64,000 nucleotides of DNA. It comes from Faecalibacterium sp. An121. Its GTDB lineage: Bacteria; Bacillota; Clostridia; Oscillospirales; Ruminococcaceae. Under the pieces are notes generated by a model. It saw only the letters and a program-made list of their open reading frames with translations. It ran no database searches and had not been told where the DNA came from. The stretch's first letter is position 1. Each line of letters starts with the position of its first letter. The stretch lies in contig NZ_NFLM01000013.1 of the NCBI RefSeq assembly GCF_002160915.1, positions 1 through 64,000 of the forward strand. The letters run 5' to 3'. Below, one piece after another: positions 1-7,967 of this stretch. A program made the translations under genes and the position numbers.

Positions 1-83
1 ATTCCGAACACAGAAGTTAAGCTCACTTGTGCCGAAGATAGTTGGCTGGACACGGCCTGTGAAAATAGGTAGATGCCGGCTTC
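1..83 (+). rRNA. rrf: 5S ribosomal RNA, 3' portion
   Basis: The window opens inside a 5S rRNA. The conserved segment attccgaacacagaagttaa is followed by the typical 3' arm gaaaataggtagatgccgg. The 5' half lies outside the window. The exact 3' end is estimated, because the pairing 5' strand of helix I is not visible. It sits directly upstream of tRNA-Lys, as at the end of an rRNA operon. Confidence 0.85.
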
Positions 84-88
84 TCTCA

Positions 89-119
89 CCATCAGGATAT
101 TGAAACCGTATCCTGATGG
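89..119 (+). terminator. Hairpin between 5S rRNA and tRNA-Lys
   Basis: CCATCAGGATA (89-99) pairs perfectly with TATCCTGATGG (109-119) around a 9-nt loop. No U-tract follows, so this is more likely an rRNA processing stem or a weak terminator than a full intrinsic terminator. Confidence 0.45.
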
Positions 120-124
120 GTTAT

Positions 125-200
125 GCACCTCTAGCTCAGTTGGTAGAGCAACTGACTCTTAATCAGTGGGCCCAGGGTTCGAGTCCCTGGAGGTGCACCA
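125..200 (+). tRNA. tRNA-Lys (anticodon CTT)
   Basis: The acceptor arms GCACCTC and GAGGTGC pair, the discriminator is A, and CCA is encoded at 198-200. The anticodon stem ACTGA/TCAGT encloses the loop CTCTTAA, with anticodon CTT at 158-160. The 3' half, from base 156, is also the left direct repeat of the integrated element, so the element entered here and rebuilt an intact tRNA. Confidence 0.95.
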
Positions 201-202
201 GA
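156..202 (+). repeat. attL core direct repeat (47 bp)
   Basis: The stretch starts at ctcttaatcag in the anticodon loop and runs through the encoded CCA plus GA. It is repeated without a mismatch at 12722-12768. The identity stops at 155/12721 (A versus T) and 203/12769 (T versus C), which fixes the limits of the crossover region. Confidence 0.93.
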
Positions 203-206
203 TATT

Positions 207-241
207 GAACGTCAAATCGCAAGATTTGGCGTTCTTTCTTT
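207..241 (+). terminator. Intrinsic terminator just inside the element
   Basis: GAACGTCAAATC (207-218) pairs with GATTTGGCGTTC (223-234), with one G-U pair around a GCAA tetraloop, and TTTCTTT follows. It lies on the element side of attL, so it replaces the chromosomal terminator (now displaced to 12774-12804) behind tRNA-Lys. Confidence 0.85.
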
Positions 242-256
242 ATGTAGGAAAGCGGC

Positions 257-324
257 TGCACACTTTCTGCACACCGTTTGCACATTTGCCCGAATCGGGG
301 GCTTTTCTGCGCAAGGTTTGCACA
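257..324 (+). repeat. TGCACA repeats, candidate integrase arm-type sites (left)
   Basis: TGCACA starts at 257, 268 and 279, so the three copies are 11 bp apart (one helical turn) and in the same orientation. A fourth copy starts at 319. A matching set lies at the right end (12554, 12564, 12575). Tyrosine integrases with an N-terminal arm-binding domain recognise such short direct repeats beside the core. The assignment is an inference from position and periodicity. Confidence 0.6.
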
Positions 325-356
325 GCCTGCTTTCCTTTGCATAAAAAGAAAAGAAG

Positions 357-1754
357 TTAGGCGAACAAGGCTCTCGTCAATTCTCTGCGTTCGTCTGCGT
401 CCATCAGCCGGATGGCTTCAAGGATCTCCTTACCGGAGATTTTTGTTGCCGCCGGCTTTTCGTTTTGCCGGGGCTGAGGTGCTGCCGGGGTCAGGTCTTG
501 GGAATAGAAGTTCGCTTCGATCTTCTCGGTCAGCTCCAACCGGGGCTTGTCCTGCGTGTGGGCGTAGGTGTCCATCAGGACAGATGCCGTTGCATGACCT
601 GTGTTGCCCTGCACCGACTTGAAGTCACCGTCAGACTGCAAAAGCTGGTAGGTGGCACTGGAGTGCCGCAGACCGTGGAACACGATCTGTTCAAACTCTG
701 GATGCTCGGCTCTCCACAGGCGGTACCATTTTGTCAGCAACTCCGGCGCGATGGGCAGGCCGTCCGGGAGACGAAACAGCTGACCGCAGTTGCTGTACTT
801 CTCCGGAGCGTTCTGCTCGTCCTGTTTGAGCTTTTCAAGCCATGCTTGAAGTTCCTCTTTCAGAGGTTTGGTCATATACAGGACACGGTTGGACTTCTTG
901 GTCTTAGGCTTTTTCAGGATGAGAGAGGACTTGCTGCCCTCACGCCTGTCCGGGAAGGTGTGGTAGACCTGATTGGGGTCGAGCTTTTCCAAAGCGTCCT
1001 TGTTGGCTCGCTGCATGGTCTTGCTGACTGAGATGGTGCCACGCCCATCGGCGGCATCGAAATTCAGATCACTCGGCTGCAAGCCGAGAATTTCGCCCTC
1101 ACGGAGCGAAAGGACCATGCTCATGTGCACCGCCAGATGCAGGGCGGGGTTTTCGATGGTCTGCAAGGCTGCCAGCATGGTTTTCTCGTCCCAGATGGTG
1201 CGTTCCTCGATATTGACCTTGGGGGCATCACGGGGCAGGGGAATCTTGTGGATCAAGTCCCATTCCACCGCATAGGAAAAGGCGGTTTTCAGCAGGGTGT
1301 GGACTTCGTGAATAGAGGTGCTGGACAGTAGCCGCTTCTTCTGCTTCTTGGACAGGTCCTGCTTCACACCGTGCACATATTGCCCGCAGGGGGTCTTGGC
1401 AAGGGTGGCATAGAACTTCTCAATGTCGTAGGTGCGCAGCTCCTGTACCTTCCGTTTCCCGATATACGGCACGATAAGGTTCTGCACCATCGCTACGGAC
1501 TGAGTGTAGGTCTTGGGGGACCACTTGTGCTTTGTGGACTGAATTGGTATCCACTTGTACAGCATTTCCTCCACCGTCATGGTGTCGGGGACGAGGAACG
1601 TGCCGTCCAGCAGTTCTTTCTCGACCGTGATCTTTCGCTCCTGCGCCTCCTTCCTGGTCTTGAAACTTTCCCATCCCTCGCAGGGTTTGCCGGAATGGTC
1701 TTTGTACTTGTAACGGACGGAGTAGGAATCTCCGCGCTTCATAATAGATGCCAT
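357..1754 (-). CDS. int: Tyrosine recombinase, phage-type integrase
   Basis: This 465-aa site-specific recombinase should catalyse integration and excision at tRNA-Lys. The N-terminal ~50 residues (GDSYSVRYKYKD...) look like an arm-type DNA-binding domain, and residues ~60-165 form the SAM-like core-binding domain. The catalytic domain shows Arg218 (LREGEILGL), His360-x-x-Arg363 (HGLRH), His387 (TGHATASVL) and the nucleophile Tyr397 (MDTYAHT), so the active site is complete. The start ATG at 1754 has GGGAGGT a few bases upstream. The gene reads towards attL and lies 12 bp downstream of the excisionase-like gene, with which it is probably co-transcribed. Length and domain order are normal for Firmicute ICE/IME integrases. 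Confidence 0.95.
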   Translation of the reverse strand: MASIMKRGDSYSVRYKYKDHSGKPCEGWESFKTRKEAQERKITVEKELLDGTFLVPDTMTVEEMLYKWIPIQSTKHKWSPKTYTQSVAMVQNLIVPYIGKRKVQELRTYDIEKFYATLAKTPCGQYVHGVKQDLSKKQKKRLLSSTSIHEVHTLLKTAFSYAVEWDLIHKIPLPRDAPKVNIEERTIWDEKTMLAALQTIENPALHLAVHMSMVLSLREGEILGLQPSDLNFDAADGRGTISVSKTMQRANKDALEKLDPNQVYHTFPDRREGSKSSLILKKPKTKKSNRVLYMTKPLKEELQAWLEKLKQDEQNAPEKYSNCGQLFRLPDGLPIAPELLTKWYRLWRAEHPEFEQIVFHGLRHSSATYQLLQSDGDFKSVQGNTGHATASVLMDTYAHTQDKPRLELTEKIEANFYSQDLTPAAPQPRQNEKPAATKISGKEILEAIRLMDADERRELTRALFA

Positions 1755-1766
1755 AGATTACCTCCC

Positions 1767-2081
1767 TCAGACCGCCGCAAACCAGTTGTCAAAGCTCTGC
1801 TTGTTTACCCGGATACTGGTGCCGATGCGCAGCACCCGAAAATCCTTCGTGGTGTTGCACAGGTTGTACGCAGCGCGAGGAGAAATCGCCAAAAGCTGGG
1901 CGATTTCCTCCACCCGGTAAACAAGAGGTTCGTGCTTGGCTGCTTTGGTCTGGTCAGAAGATTCAATGGCAGGGGATTTAGACGCTTTCATTGTAACCGG
2001 GTTCGAGTCCTTTTGCAAGAACTTATTCGTATAATTTTCGGATTTCACAGTTTCGGTCATGTCAGGCCGATTCATATTCAT
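1767..2081 (-). CDS. Excisionase-like helix-turn-helix protein
   Basis: This 104-aa protein has a disordered, charged N-terminal half. The C-terminal ~55 residues resemble the MerR-like/excisionase HTH fold (YRVEEIAQLLAISPRAAYNL, then FRVLRIGTSIRVNKQSFDNW). Such proteins bend DNA at att sites and steer the integrase towards excision. The ATG at 2081 was chosen because GGAGG lies 7 nt upstream; an upstream in-frame extension to 2144 has no comparable site. It sits immediately before int in the same direction, the usual xis-int order. It could instead be mainly a transcriptional regulator of the element. Confidence 0.8.
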   Translation of the reverse strand: MNMNRPDMTETVKSENYTNKFLQKDSNPVTMKASKSPAIESSDQTKAAKHEPLVYRVEEIAQLLAISPRAAYNLCNTTKDFRVLRIGTSIRVNKQSFDNWFAAV

Positions 2082-2159
2082 AGGCAGACCTCCAATTCCT
2101 TGTAACCGGGTGCCGGGGCAGAAAGTGCCAGCTTTCTGCCCCAAACGTTCCCGATGAGT

Positions 2160-3491
2160 TCAGATTTCCGAATGCCCCTCCTGTTTGCGGGGTTGTGCCG
2201 TTGGTTTGTTTTGCCCCTGCTCTGCCTGCAGGCGGTTCAGCAGTTGCAGAACCGAATCCCGTGCTTTCTCCTTGACCTGCTCCTTGCCTTTCTGCCGGGC
2301 TTCCGGTTTCAGGAGCTTTTCCTGCAAGCGGGCAGCGGTAGTCTGCATGGTCTTGAGGAACTTGTCCAGCACGCTATCCAGATGTTTTGCGGTGTACTCT
2401 CGTGTGGCCTTGGGAGCCTTGCGTTCCGGGGACAACAACCACTTCTTCGTGTCCTCGATCATCCGCATATCCTCCTTCCGGGTCTCACTGCGAACCACGT
2501 CCGTCACGACCTCCACCGCCTTGTCATAGGCCGCAGCCGAAACATCTTCCAGCAGGGCCTCCATCTCCGAAACTTTCACGGTCAATTCGTCCAGCCTGTT
2601 CTGCTGGGCGGCAAGCTGCTCCTTCTGCTTGGCAAGAATGAAGTCCTGCTTTTCCAGATACTTTCGATTGCCGTACTCCGCTTCTTCCTCCAATTCCAGC
2701 CCGTGCCGCTTGGCGATCTCAAACAGCATCTTCCGGCAGGCGGCATCAAAGGCGATTTTGCGGTTGTTGCGGCGGCTGAGGGGCTTGCCCGGGTCAGGCA
2801 GTTCAAAACCCAACGCTTCCAGCGCCTTTTCCTGCTGGGGAGCCACCTCGCCGTACTTGTTCTCGCAGTCGAACACATGACGTTCGTGGATATGCGGCGT
2901 ACTCTCATCCAGATGCAATGCCCAGTCCAAAACATGAACATGGTCTCCGAACCTTGCCTTGAACTCCTCGATGAACTCCGTGACGATATTCAGCAAGTCC
3001 TCTGCGGAAGCGTGTTCATCCAGAGTTCCCAGCTGATAGATGGTTTCTTCCGGGCAGGTCTTGCGGCTGGACAGTAGGTCGGGAATGCTGCGGTTTCGTT
3101 CGGCGTGCCGGATTTTGGTATTGCGCTCATTCTGCCTTTCGATGAACTCCGAATAGTGGGTCTCGTAGAATTGCCGTTCCACATCCGAGAAGGTCGCTGC
3201 CAGATCGTCTGGATCTTGTGGAGCGATGGCAGAGCGAAATCCGTGGAAGCAGTCCCAGTAGATGTTGCCCTTGGCTCGTTCCGGGTCGATGTGCTCGCTG
3301 TTGGCAAGGTTGAAACTCCGGTCGTTGTGTTTGGGGTTATAGGCGCCGTTGGTTCCGGCTCGTCCGTTGTGTCGTGTCAGTTTCAGATAGACATTCCTCC
3401 ATTTCAACGTCTTGGTGGGGTGCGCAGCAGCTTTGCTGCTGAATCTGCCGCCTGCGGTGCGCCAGATAATACCCAGTAGGATGTGACGCAA
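2160..3491 (-). CDS. MobV-type relaxase (plasmid mobilization/recombination protein)
   Basis: This open frame of up to 443 codons encodes a Mob/Pre family nicking enzyme for conjugative mobilization. The conserved N-terminal motif is LTRHNGRAGTNGAYNPKHND. The metal-binding HUH-like motif is at residues 193-202 (HLDESTPHIH, the MobV HxDExxPHxH signature), and a long charged coiled-coil C-terminus follows. The start is uncertain. The first ~35 residues do not look like the family, while a GGAGG lies 9-10 nt before an in-frame CTG at about 3386, just ahead of the LTRHNGR motif. The true protein may therefore start there. The upstream non-coding stretch to 3770 holds inverted repeats and is where an oriT would be expected. 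Confidence 0.88.
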   Translation of the reverse strand: MRHILLGIIWRTAGGRFSSKAAAHPTKTLKWRNVYLKLTRHNGRAGTNGAYNPKHNDRSFNLANSEHIDPERAKGNIYWDCFHGFRSAIAPQDPDDLAATFSDVERQFYETHYSEFIERQNERNTKIRHAERNRSIPDLLSSRKTCPEETIYQLGTLDEHASAEDLLNIVTEFIEEFKARFGDHVHVLDWALHLDESTPHIHERHVFDCENKYGEVAPQQEKALEALGFELPDPGKPLSRRNNRKIAFDAACRKMLFEIAKRHGLELEEEAEYGNRKYLEKQDFILAKQKEQLAAQQNRLDELTVKVSEMEALLEDVSAAAYDKAVEVVTDVVRSETRKEDMRMIEDTKKWLLSPERKAPKATREYTAKHLDSVLDKFLKTMQTTAARLQEKLLKPEARQKGKEQVKEKARDSVLQLLNRLQAEQGQNKPTAQPRKQEGHSEI

Positions 3492-3631
3492 AGCATCATA
3501 TCACTGGGGCAAAGGGCTGCACCCTCTGCACTCCTGCACCGGGCAAGCTGGAGGTCAAAGATTTGCGAATCCCTGCCCACCAGCTCGTCCGGCTTTTTCA
3601 GTTGGTCATTTTGAACACCTGATTTGGCAAG

Positions 3632-3646
3632 CTGTCAAATTGACAG
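3632..3646. promoter_or_regulatory. Short perfect palindrome upstream of the relaxase gene
   Basis: CTGTCAAATTGACAG is a perfect 7-bp inverted repeat around one central base. It lies in the gap between the SF3 helicase and relaxase genes. The core TCAA-TTGA is shared with the palindromes at 5128-5283, so the same DNA-binding protein may use it. Function unproven. Confidence 0.4.
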
Positions 3647-3687
3647 TATGCCAGAAACACCCCTATAAAGTGCGTTTTCGGTCAATC

Positions 3688-3741
3688 GCTGCGTACGTGC
3701 GTACGGAGAAAGAGCAACTGCCGCGTACGCACGTACGCAGC
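3688..3741. repeat. Perfect 18-bp inverted repeat, candidate oriT or replication site
   Basis: GCTGCGTACGTGCGTACG (3688-3705) is perfectly inverted at 3724-3741, separated by 18 bp. Each arm contains two CGTACG units. It lies in the roughly 280-bp non-coding interval between the relaxase and the SF3 helicase genes. This is a usual place for an origin of transfer or for the site recognised by the replication helicase. No T-tract follows either arm, so it is not a standard terminator. Confidence 0.55.
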
Positions 3742-3770
3742 AAAACACCCAAATTCTCCTTTTATGGGGG

Positions 3771-5093
3771 TCATGCCCGCCAGCCGTTTGGCGTAAGGTC
3801 AGGCTGCACAAGGGCTTCGATGCCCACAAAGCCCCGGACACGCCGCCCGGAAGAATTGATAATGTTGTTGGTGTGTTCCAGATTGTACCTGCGCCGGTTG
3901 GCGATCAGCGCATCGCTGAATCCACGGGACTTGATGGCGTTCAGGCTGTTCTCCTCGCACCACATTTTGTAGACCTCATACAGCTCTTTCGAGCTGGTGC
4001 AGGCATCCGCCTTCAGGCGGATGTAGCCCTCGGATTCGAGGAAATCGAACACATTGTTGTTGTCCCGCTTCACCAGTTCCCGGTTTCGCTGGGCACGGTC
4101 GCTCTCGGTGAACTGGAAGCCATTTTTCACCAGCCGCTGTAAGCCCTCAAATGCCCATAGCAGGATGCCATCAACCTCTGCAGCCATCTTCTCGGCAATG
4201 TCCGGGTCGTCCACACGGGACAGGGGCTTGTCCTTGGTGGTCAGAATGAGTTGGCGGCGGTAGAAACCGTCCGAGCGGTCATACAGAGCCTGCAGATCGC
4301 CGTTGCTGAACGCCAGCAGACGGGCGTACATCCAGCCCTGATAGCTCTGTTTGCCCTTGCGTTCCAAGTCCATCTGCCCCTGCGCGGTCACGATGGATTT
4401 GACGTAGTTGGTCTGACGCAGGGCTTCCATCCGCATATCATCGTCCACGCAGAGCAGGGTGTGTTCAAGGTCTGCGCGGGCAAAGCGATTCTCCGAGATC
4501 TTGCCGATGCTGCCATCCTTCATGTTACAGCCGAACAGCCGGGACAGCACCACGCCGATCTGCGATTTGCCCTCGCCGCCGCTGCCCTTGATGACCATCA
4601 TGCGCTGCCCCTTATTGCTGGGAATCAGGCAATAGCCGATGAACTCCTGCACTGTGGGAATGTCCTCCGGGTAGAGCAGGTCGGACAGGAACCGCAGCCA
4701 GTGGACGGGCTGGGCGGCTTTCGGGTCATACTTGACGGGCAGACGGTTGCGCACAATCTCCGGCTTACCTTCCTGAAAGGTACCGTCCAGATACAGGGTG
4801 CCGTTTGCCAGCGCAATGCGGTCGGTGACGGGCGGGAAGTCCTCCACCTGTGCCGCCAGTTTCAGAACATCTACGACATTGCTGACCCGTTTTGCGATAT
4901 TTGCGCCGATATGGTCTCGCAGCATATCGAAAATTTCACAGCGCAGGTTCATGGTGTCCGTGACCCTGCCTTCCGGGGTGAAAAATGCACCATTCGAGTA
5001 AAGCAGCTGGTGGGTACTCAGAAAATCATCACAAAACAGGGATTCGTTGAAAAAGCCTTTTTTGATCCATGCAGGGGTAAAGTTGTTTCCCAT
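3771..5093 (-). CDS. SF3 (D5/P4-primase-type) helicase, element replication protein
   Basis: This 440-aa protein matches the helicase half of phage P4/D5-type primase-helicases. An N-terminal ~130-residue D5_N-like region is followed by an SF3 AAA+ core with Walker A GSGGEGKSQIG and Walker B LLCVDDDM. A C-terminal winged-helix-like segment ends near RRVRGFVGIEAL. No primase (AEP/Toprim) domain is present, so replication would need a host primase or a separate protein. The ATG at 5093 has AAAGGA nine bases upstream; a GTG at 5099 is too close to the site. It probably melts an origin on the excised circle. The 200 bp upstream contain three large palindromes that could be its operator or origin sites. 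Confidence 0.88.
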   Translation of the reverse strand: MGNNFTPAWIKKGFFNESLFCDDFLSTHQLLYSNGAFFTPEGRVTDTMNLRCEIFDMLRDHIGANIAKRVSNVVDVLKLAAQVEDFPPVTDRIALANGTLYLDGTFQEGKPEIVRNRLPVKYDPKAAQPVHWLRFLSDLLYPEDIPTVQEFIGYCLIPSNKGQRMMVIKGSGGEGKSQIGVVLSRLFGCNMKDGSIGKISENRFARADLEHTLLCVDDDMRMEALRQTNYVKSIVTAQGQMDLERKGKQSYQGWMYARLLAFSNGDLQALYDRSDGFYRRQLILTTKDKPLSRVDDPDIAEKMAAEVDGILLWAFEGLQRLVKNGFQFTESDRAQRNRELVKRDNNNVFDFLESEGYIRLKADACTSSKELYEVYKMWCEENSLNAIKSRGFSDALIANRRRYNLEHTNNIINSSGRRVRGFVGIEALVQPDLTPNGWRA

Positions 5094-5127
5094 AGGCACA
5101 CGTCCTTTCTCTGGTGCTGCGGCTTTT

Positions 5128-5283
5128 CCATGTGGTCAATTTGGCCACATGGATTTTCTCTGCTGCAACAGGTGGATAAACGTCCTTTTGCTTGTGCTAC
5201 GGTCAATCAATGTGATCATTTTGATCACATTGATTTCTTCTGCGTCACGGCTGGAAAATGTGGTCAATTTGACCACATTTTCC
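5128..5283. repeat. Cluster of three long palindromes upstream of the SF3 helicase gene
   Basis: There are three related inverted repeats. Site 1 (5128-5152) is a near-perfect 25-mer centred on ATGTGGTCAA/TTGGCCACAT. Site 2 (5205-5235) has perfect 14-bp arms, AATCAATGTGATCA and its complement, around TTT. Site 3 (5253-5283) has perfect 15-bp arms, GGAAAATGTGGTCAA and its complement, around one T. The shared half-site is ATGTGRTCA. They are likely dimer binding sites for autoregulation or replication initiation. None has a T-run typical of terminators. Confidence 0.65.
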
Positions 5284-5875
5284 TACAGCAACTGAGGAAT
5301 TTGCGTTCTGCCGTTCTCCCTGCATGGATTTCCTGCCCCCTTCCGGCGGCGTTTTCCGGCTCTCCTTCTCAGGATCATCGCCGGGTATCCCATGCAGACG
5401 GTCATGCGGTTTTCAAAGTGCGAGGCTGGAACGGCAACAAAAAAGTCGCCACAAAACAGACCGGTCATGCCTTCGCTTTTTCGGAAGGTCTTGCCAGTCG
5501 GTTATGTAGCGACTTGAAAAGTCAAAAAGGGGAGCTGCCCAGCCCCGCAGGTACTGAGCGAATAAGTAAAATATGTAAATATAAATTGTTGGGATAGATT
5601 ACCACAAAATCCGGGTCATGTCAACAAAAATTTTCAAAAACACGTCACTTTTGGCAGAGTGCAAGAAAACACGCGGAAAACTTTGGCAAAAAGAGAGAGG
5701 GCTGGGCGGTGCCAGCCCTCTTGACGAGCAAATAGAGTGTGTCAAGATGGTTTTGCAAATTTTATTGCAGTAAAGCAGTGATAGTGAGACTTATTCATTT
5801 TCCAAAGAGGAGATGATGTGCCTAATATCAAAAGAAATTCATTCTGAAAAAGAAAGCTGGAAATGAATATAAATA
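5284..5875. other. Non-coding spacer between replication module and cargo operon
   Basis: I see no convincing gene in these roughly 590 bases. A 10-bp hairpin (5696-5705 with 5712-5721, AGAGGGCTGG/CCAGCCCTCT, loop GCGGTG) lacks a U-tract. A sudden shift to AT-rich sequence from about 5750 marks the promoter region of the cargo operon. A 17-codon ATG frame at 5813 with a good GAGGAG site ends before the promoter and is probably chance. Confidence 0.5.
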
Positions 5876-5904
5876 TTGTAAGAACTGTCCAAAAAGATTA
5901 TAAT
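5876..5904 (+). promoter_or_regulatory. Sigma-70-type promoter of the cargo operon
   Basis: The -35 TTGTAA (5876-5881) and -10 TATAAT (5899-5904) are separated by exactly 17 bp in AT-rich DNA, about 40 bp upstream of the first gene. No other promoter of this quality is seen inside the five overlapping genes, so it probably drives all of them. Confidence 0.75.
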
Positions 5905-5947
5905 GAAAGAAAATCATTTGTGTTTTCTTAAGGCGGAGGAATAAGCC

Positions 5948-6361
5948 ATGATCCCAAAATTACTTATAGGAGCCGTCGGCGCTGTCATCATCGGAGCAGT
6001 CAGTGTGATAGGTGCAAGTCTTTCGAACAATGACTCAGCAAAATCTTCAACTTCAGAAACAGCCAAATCTGCAGGGACAGCCAAGTCTGCATCCGGGTCT
6101 GATCCTCAGAGTGCAGAAACTTCTGCCAAGGCTCCACCTACTGCCCCGAGCGACAGCCCTGCCCCGGCCAAAGCACCGGAGACTGAACCGCAAAGTACTG
6201 CGATAGTGCCCGTTGCTGCACAAAAACAGGCAGAGCCTGCACCACAGGCAAAGGCGCCCAATAAAAAGCCGACATTCAAAAAACCGAATTTCAATGATGA
6301 CCCGATGCAGGATTTCGTGTTGACGATCAACGACGAGGACGAAAATGGACAAAAGGATTAA
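5948..6361 (+). CDS. Membrane-anchored Pro/Ala-rich protein, cargo operon gene 1
   Basis: I do not recognise a family for this 137-aa protein. Residues ~3-25 (IPKLLIGAVGAVIIGAVSVI) form a hydrophobic membrane segment or uncleaved signal anchor. A long low-complexity stretch of Ser/Thr/Ala/Pro/Lys follows, then a short basic patch (KKPTFKKPNF) and an acidic tail (NDDPMQDFVLTINDEDEN). This is a tether-like architecture. The start has GGAGGA 7 nt upstream. The 3' end overlaps the next gene by 17 nt, indicating translational coupling. In this operon it may hold the complex at the membrane or act as a membrane effector. That role is inferred from topology and neighbours only. Confidence 0.75.
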   Translation: MIPKLLIGAVGAVIIGAVSVIGASLSNNDSAKSSTSETAKSAGTAKSASGSDPQSAETSAKAPPTAPSDSPAPAKAPETEPQSTAIVPVAAQKQAEPAPQAKAPNKKPTFKKPNFNDDPMQDFVLTINDEDENGQKD

Positions 6362-7415
6362 TGTCTATGTCCCGGTAAAAGTCGGAAAGGTCCTGTGTCA
6401 CTCCACCATGCTGGATGAGATCGGCGCATTTACGCAATTTGTAATCTGGTCCATCGGAAACGGCTATCCGGAGTCACAGATAAAAGCGACTGTGCAGTTG
6501 GACGAGCTGGTCGTGGATGAGGCATTGGAAGCGCTTGAACGCTGGAAATTCGCGGAGCCCGAATATGAGGACAAGTGGAAACTGACGTCTACGGGCCGGG
6601 AGTATTTTGAACTGATCCGCTGCATGGAAAAACTCGGAAGCGAAGACAATGGTTTTCCGTGCTGTGTGGAAATGTACGAAGGAAAACTCGAGCTGATCTC
6701 TCCGGACCAGATCGAAACGCTGCGCAGATCCGAGCTGCCGGACAATGCGCTCCAGCTGCCGAAAAAGGCAACGGAGGTGTTCCTCCACAACGATAACTAT
6801 GGGGACTCGCTGGAGCTTGTAAAGGCTGTGCTGCGGGAAAAGCGGCTGCTCGATGATCAATACATGGGGTCTCTTTACACAACGCTCAACCTGGAAAAAG
6901 AGATTCGCTATCGTGTATACAAAACACCGCCCTATGATCTGGCTGCCCCTGTGAAGGAAGAGAAAAACGCATGTGTCCAGTTTGCAGTCCCTATCGCCCA
7001 GTTCCAGTACAAAAAATATGCTGTGGCGCTGGACGAATATCGTACCGTGCTGGAGACTATGGAAAATCTGCAGGTGTTTGAAGAACAGCGTTGTCTGGCA
7101 GGAGGAACAATTCTGTCAGAAAATGCGCGGAAGATCCTGGAAGCTTATAAGTCTGAAAAGGCCTGTGCGCCCATCAACATCTATGTCGATGAGCATATTG
7201 GCGAAATGATCTGGCGTACCATCCCGGAAAATATCGTTCTTCAGGACCGGGCAAAAGCGAAACACCTTTTGTCAACGGTAAACGTTCACCCGCAATACCA
7301 TGAAGGCGGCGACTGGCGATATGAGGAGAGCAAAACTGACAGAGCGCACGCCTGTCCGGTGAAATTCCAGTTTTCCGAATTGTGTCCCGCAGAGAGGGAA
7401 TCTACCGATGAATAA
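6345..7415 (+). CDS. Unrecognised 356-aa protein, cargo operon gene 2
   Basis: No family is recognised. The N-terminal ~90 residues (INVYVPVKVGKVLCHSTMLDEIG, then DELVVDEALEALERWKF and LTSTGREYFEL) have the helix/strand pattern of a winged-helix domain. The remainder is mixed alpha/beta with no obvious enzymatic motif. No transmembrane segment is apparent. It overlaps gene 1 by 17 nt and gene 3 by 8 nt. A DNA- or protein-binding adaptor role next to the helicase is possible but unsupported beyond context. Start is the ATG at 6345 with GAGGA just upstream. Confidence 0.75.
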   Translation: MDKRINVYVPVKVGKVLCHSTMLDEIGAFTQFVIWSIGNGYPESQIKATVQLDELVVDEALEALERWKFAEPEYEDKWKLTSTGREYFELIRCMEKLGSEDNGFPCCVEMYEGKLELISPDQIETLRRSELPDNALQLPKKATEVFLHNDNYGDSLELVKAVLREKRLLDDQYMGSLYTTLNLEKEIRYRVYKTPPYDLAAPVKEEKNACVQFAVPIAQFQYKKYAVALDEYRTVLETMENLQVFEEQRCLAGGTILSENARKILEAYKSEKACAPINIYVDEHIGEMIWRTIPENIVLQDRAKAKHLLSTVNVHPQYHEGGDWRYEESKTDRAHACPVKFQFSELCPAERESTDE

Positions 7416-7965
7416 AAAGAAGATGTTTAATCTCATTGCGGATCTGTGCAGTGATGCCATTCATCTCAGCCGGCAAAGTACGGAACAGAACGCAATCGAG
7501 GCCGCTTTCCGATGCTTTGATACAGCAGTCGATGCGTTGGAATATGCCGCAGCACGAAAAACAACGGCCGAGTTGGAAAAAAGCGCAGAAGTCTATGAAC
7601 AGGCCCAGCAACAGTACGAAAAAGCGGAAGCTCAGAAAAAACAGAATGCTGCCCAGCGCGCCCGTTATGAACAGCAGGAAACATGGGAAACAAGGCTGGC
7701 GGAACTGAAAGAAAGCTGTGAAGAACAAAGGCATAAAATGGAACAAAGCATGGATGACCGTGCCATAGTCCGTACAATAGGACATCAAATGGCAGATAAT
7801 TTGGATCAGACCACGAAAATCATACAGCAGCGAATTGAACAATTGTCTGCCACTGAAGAAATGGTCAACAGGAATCAGACTGAGATCCTGAAACTGCAGC
7901 AGGTGCAGCAGGATATTCTGCGGCATTTCACGCAACTGATAGCTTATGAAACAGGAGGTAAATGA
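7408..7965 (+). CDS. Coiled-coil protein, cargo operon gene 3
   Basis: This 185-aa, almost entirely alpha-helical protein has a small N-terminal helical domain (~1-55). A long Gln/Glu/Lys/Ala-rich coiled coil (~55-125) and a second coiled-coil stretch at ~135-170 follow. No catalytic motif or membrane segment is seen. AGAGGG lies 9 nt before the ATG. The gene overlaps gene 2 (8 nt) and is followed within a few bases by gene 4. Such rods often act as oligomeric scaffolds or sensors. Together with gene 4 and the coiled-coil N-terminus of gene 5 it suggests one elongated assembly. Confidence 0.75.
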   Translation: MNKKKMFNLIADLCSDAIHLSRQSTEQNAIEAAFRCFDTAVDALEYAAARKTTAELEKSAEVYEQAQQQYEKAEAQKKQNAAQRARYEQQETWETRLAELKESCEEQRHKMEQSMDDRAIVRTIGHQMADNLDQTTKIIQQRIEQLSATEEMVNRNQTEILKLQQVQQDILRHFTQLIAYETGGK

Positions 7966-7967
7966 TC

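Noticed and set aside
3661-3680. MobV nick site AAGTGCGTTTT
   Set aside because: The resemblance is partial and it lies on the strand opposite to that expected from the relaxase gene orientation. It is mentioned only as a lead.
5813-5866. 17-codon frame with a good RBS (MMCLISKEIHSEKESWK) upstream of the cargo promoter
   Set aside because: It lies upstream of the predicted promoter, is very short and has no supporting context. A chance match or gene remnant is likelier.
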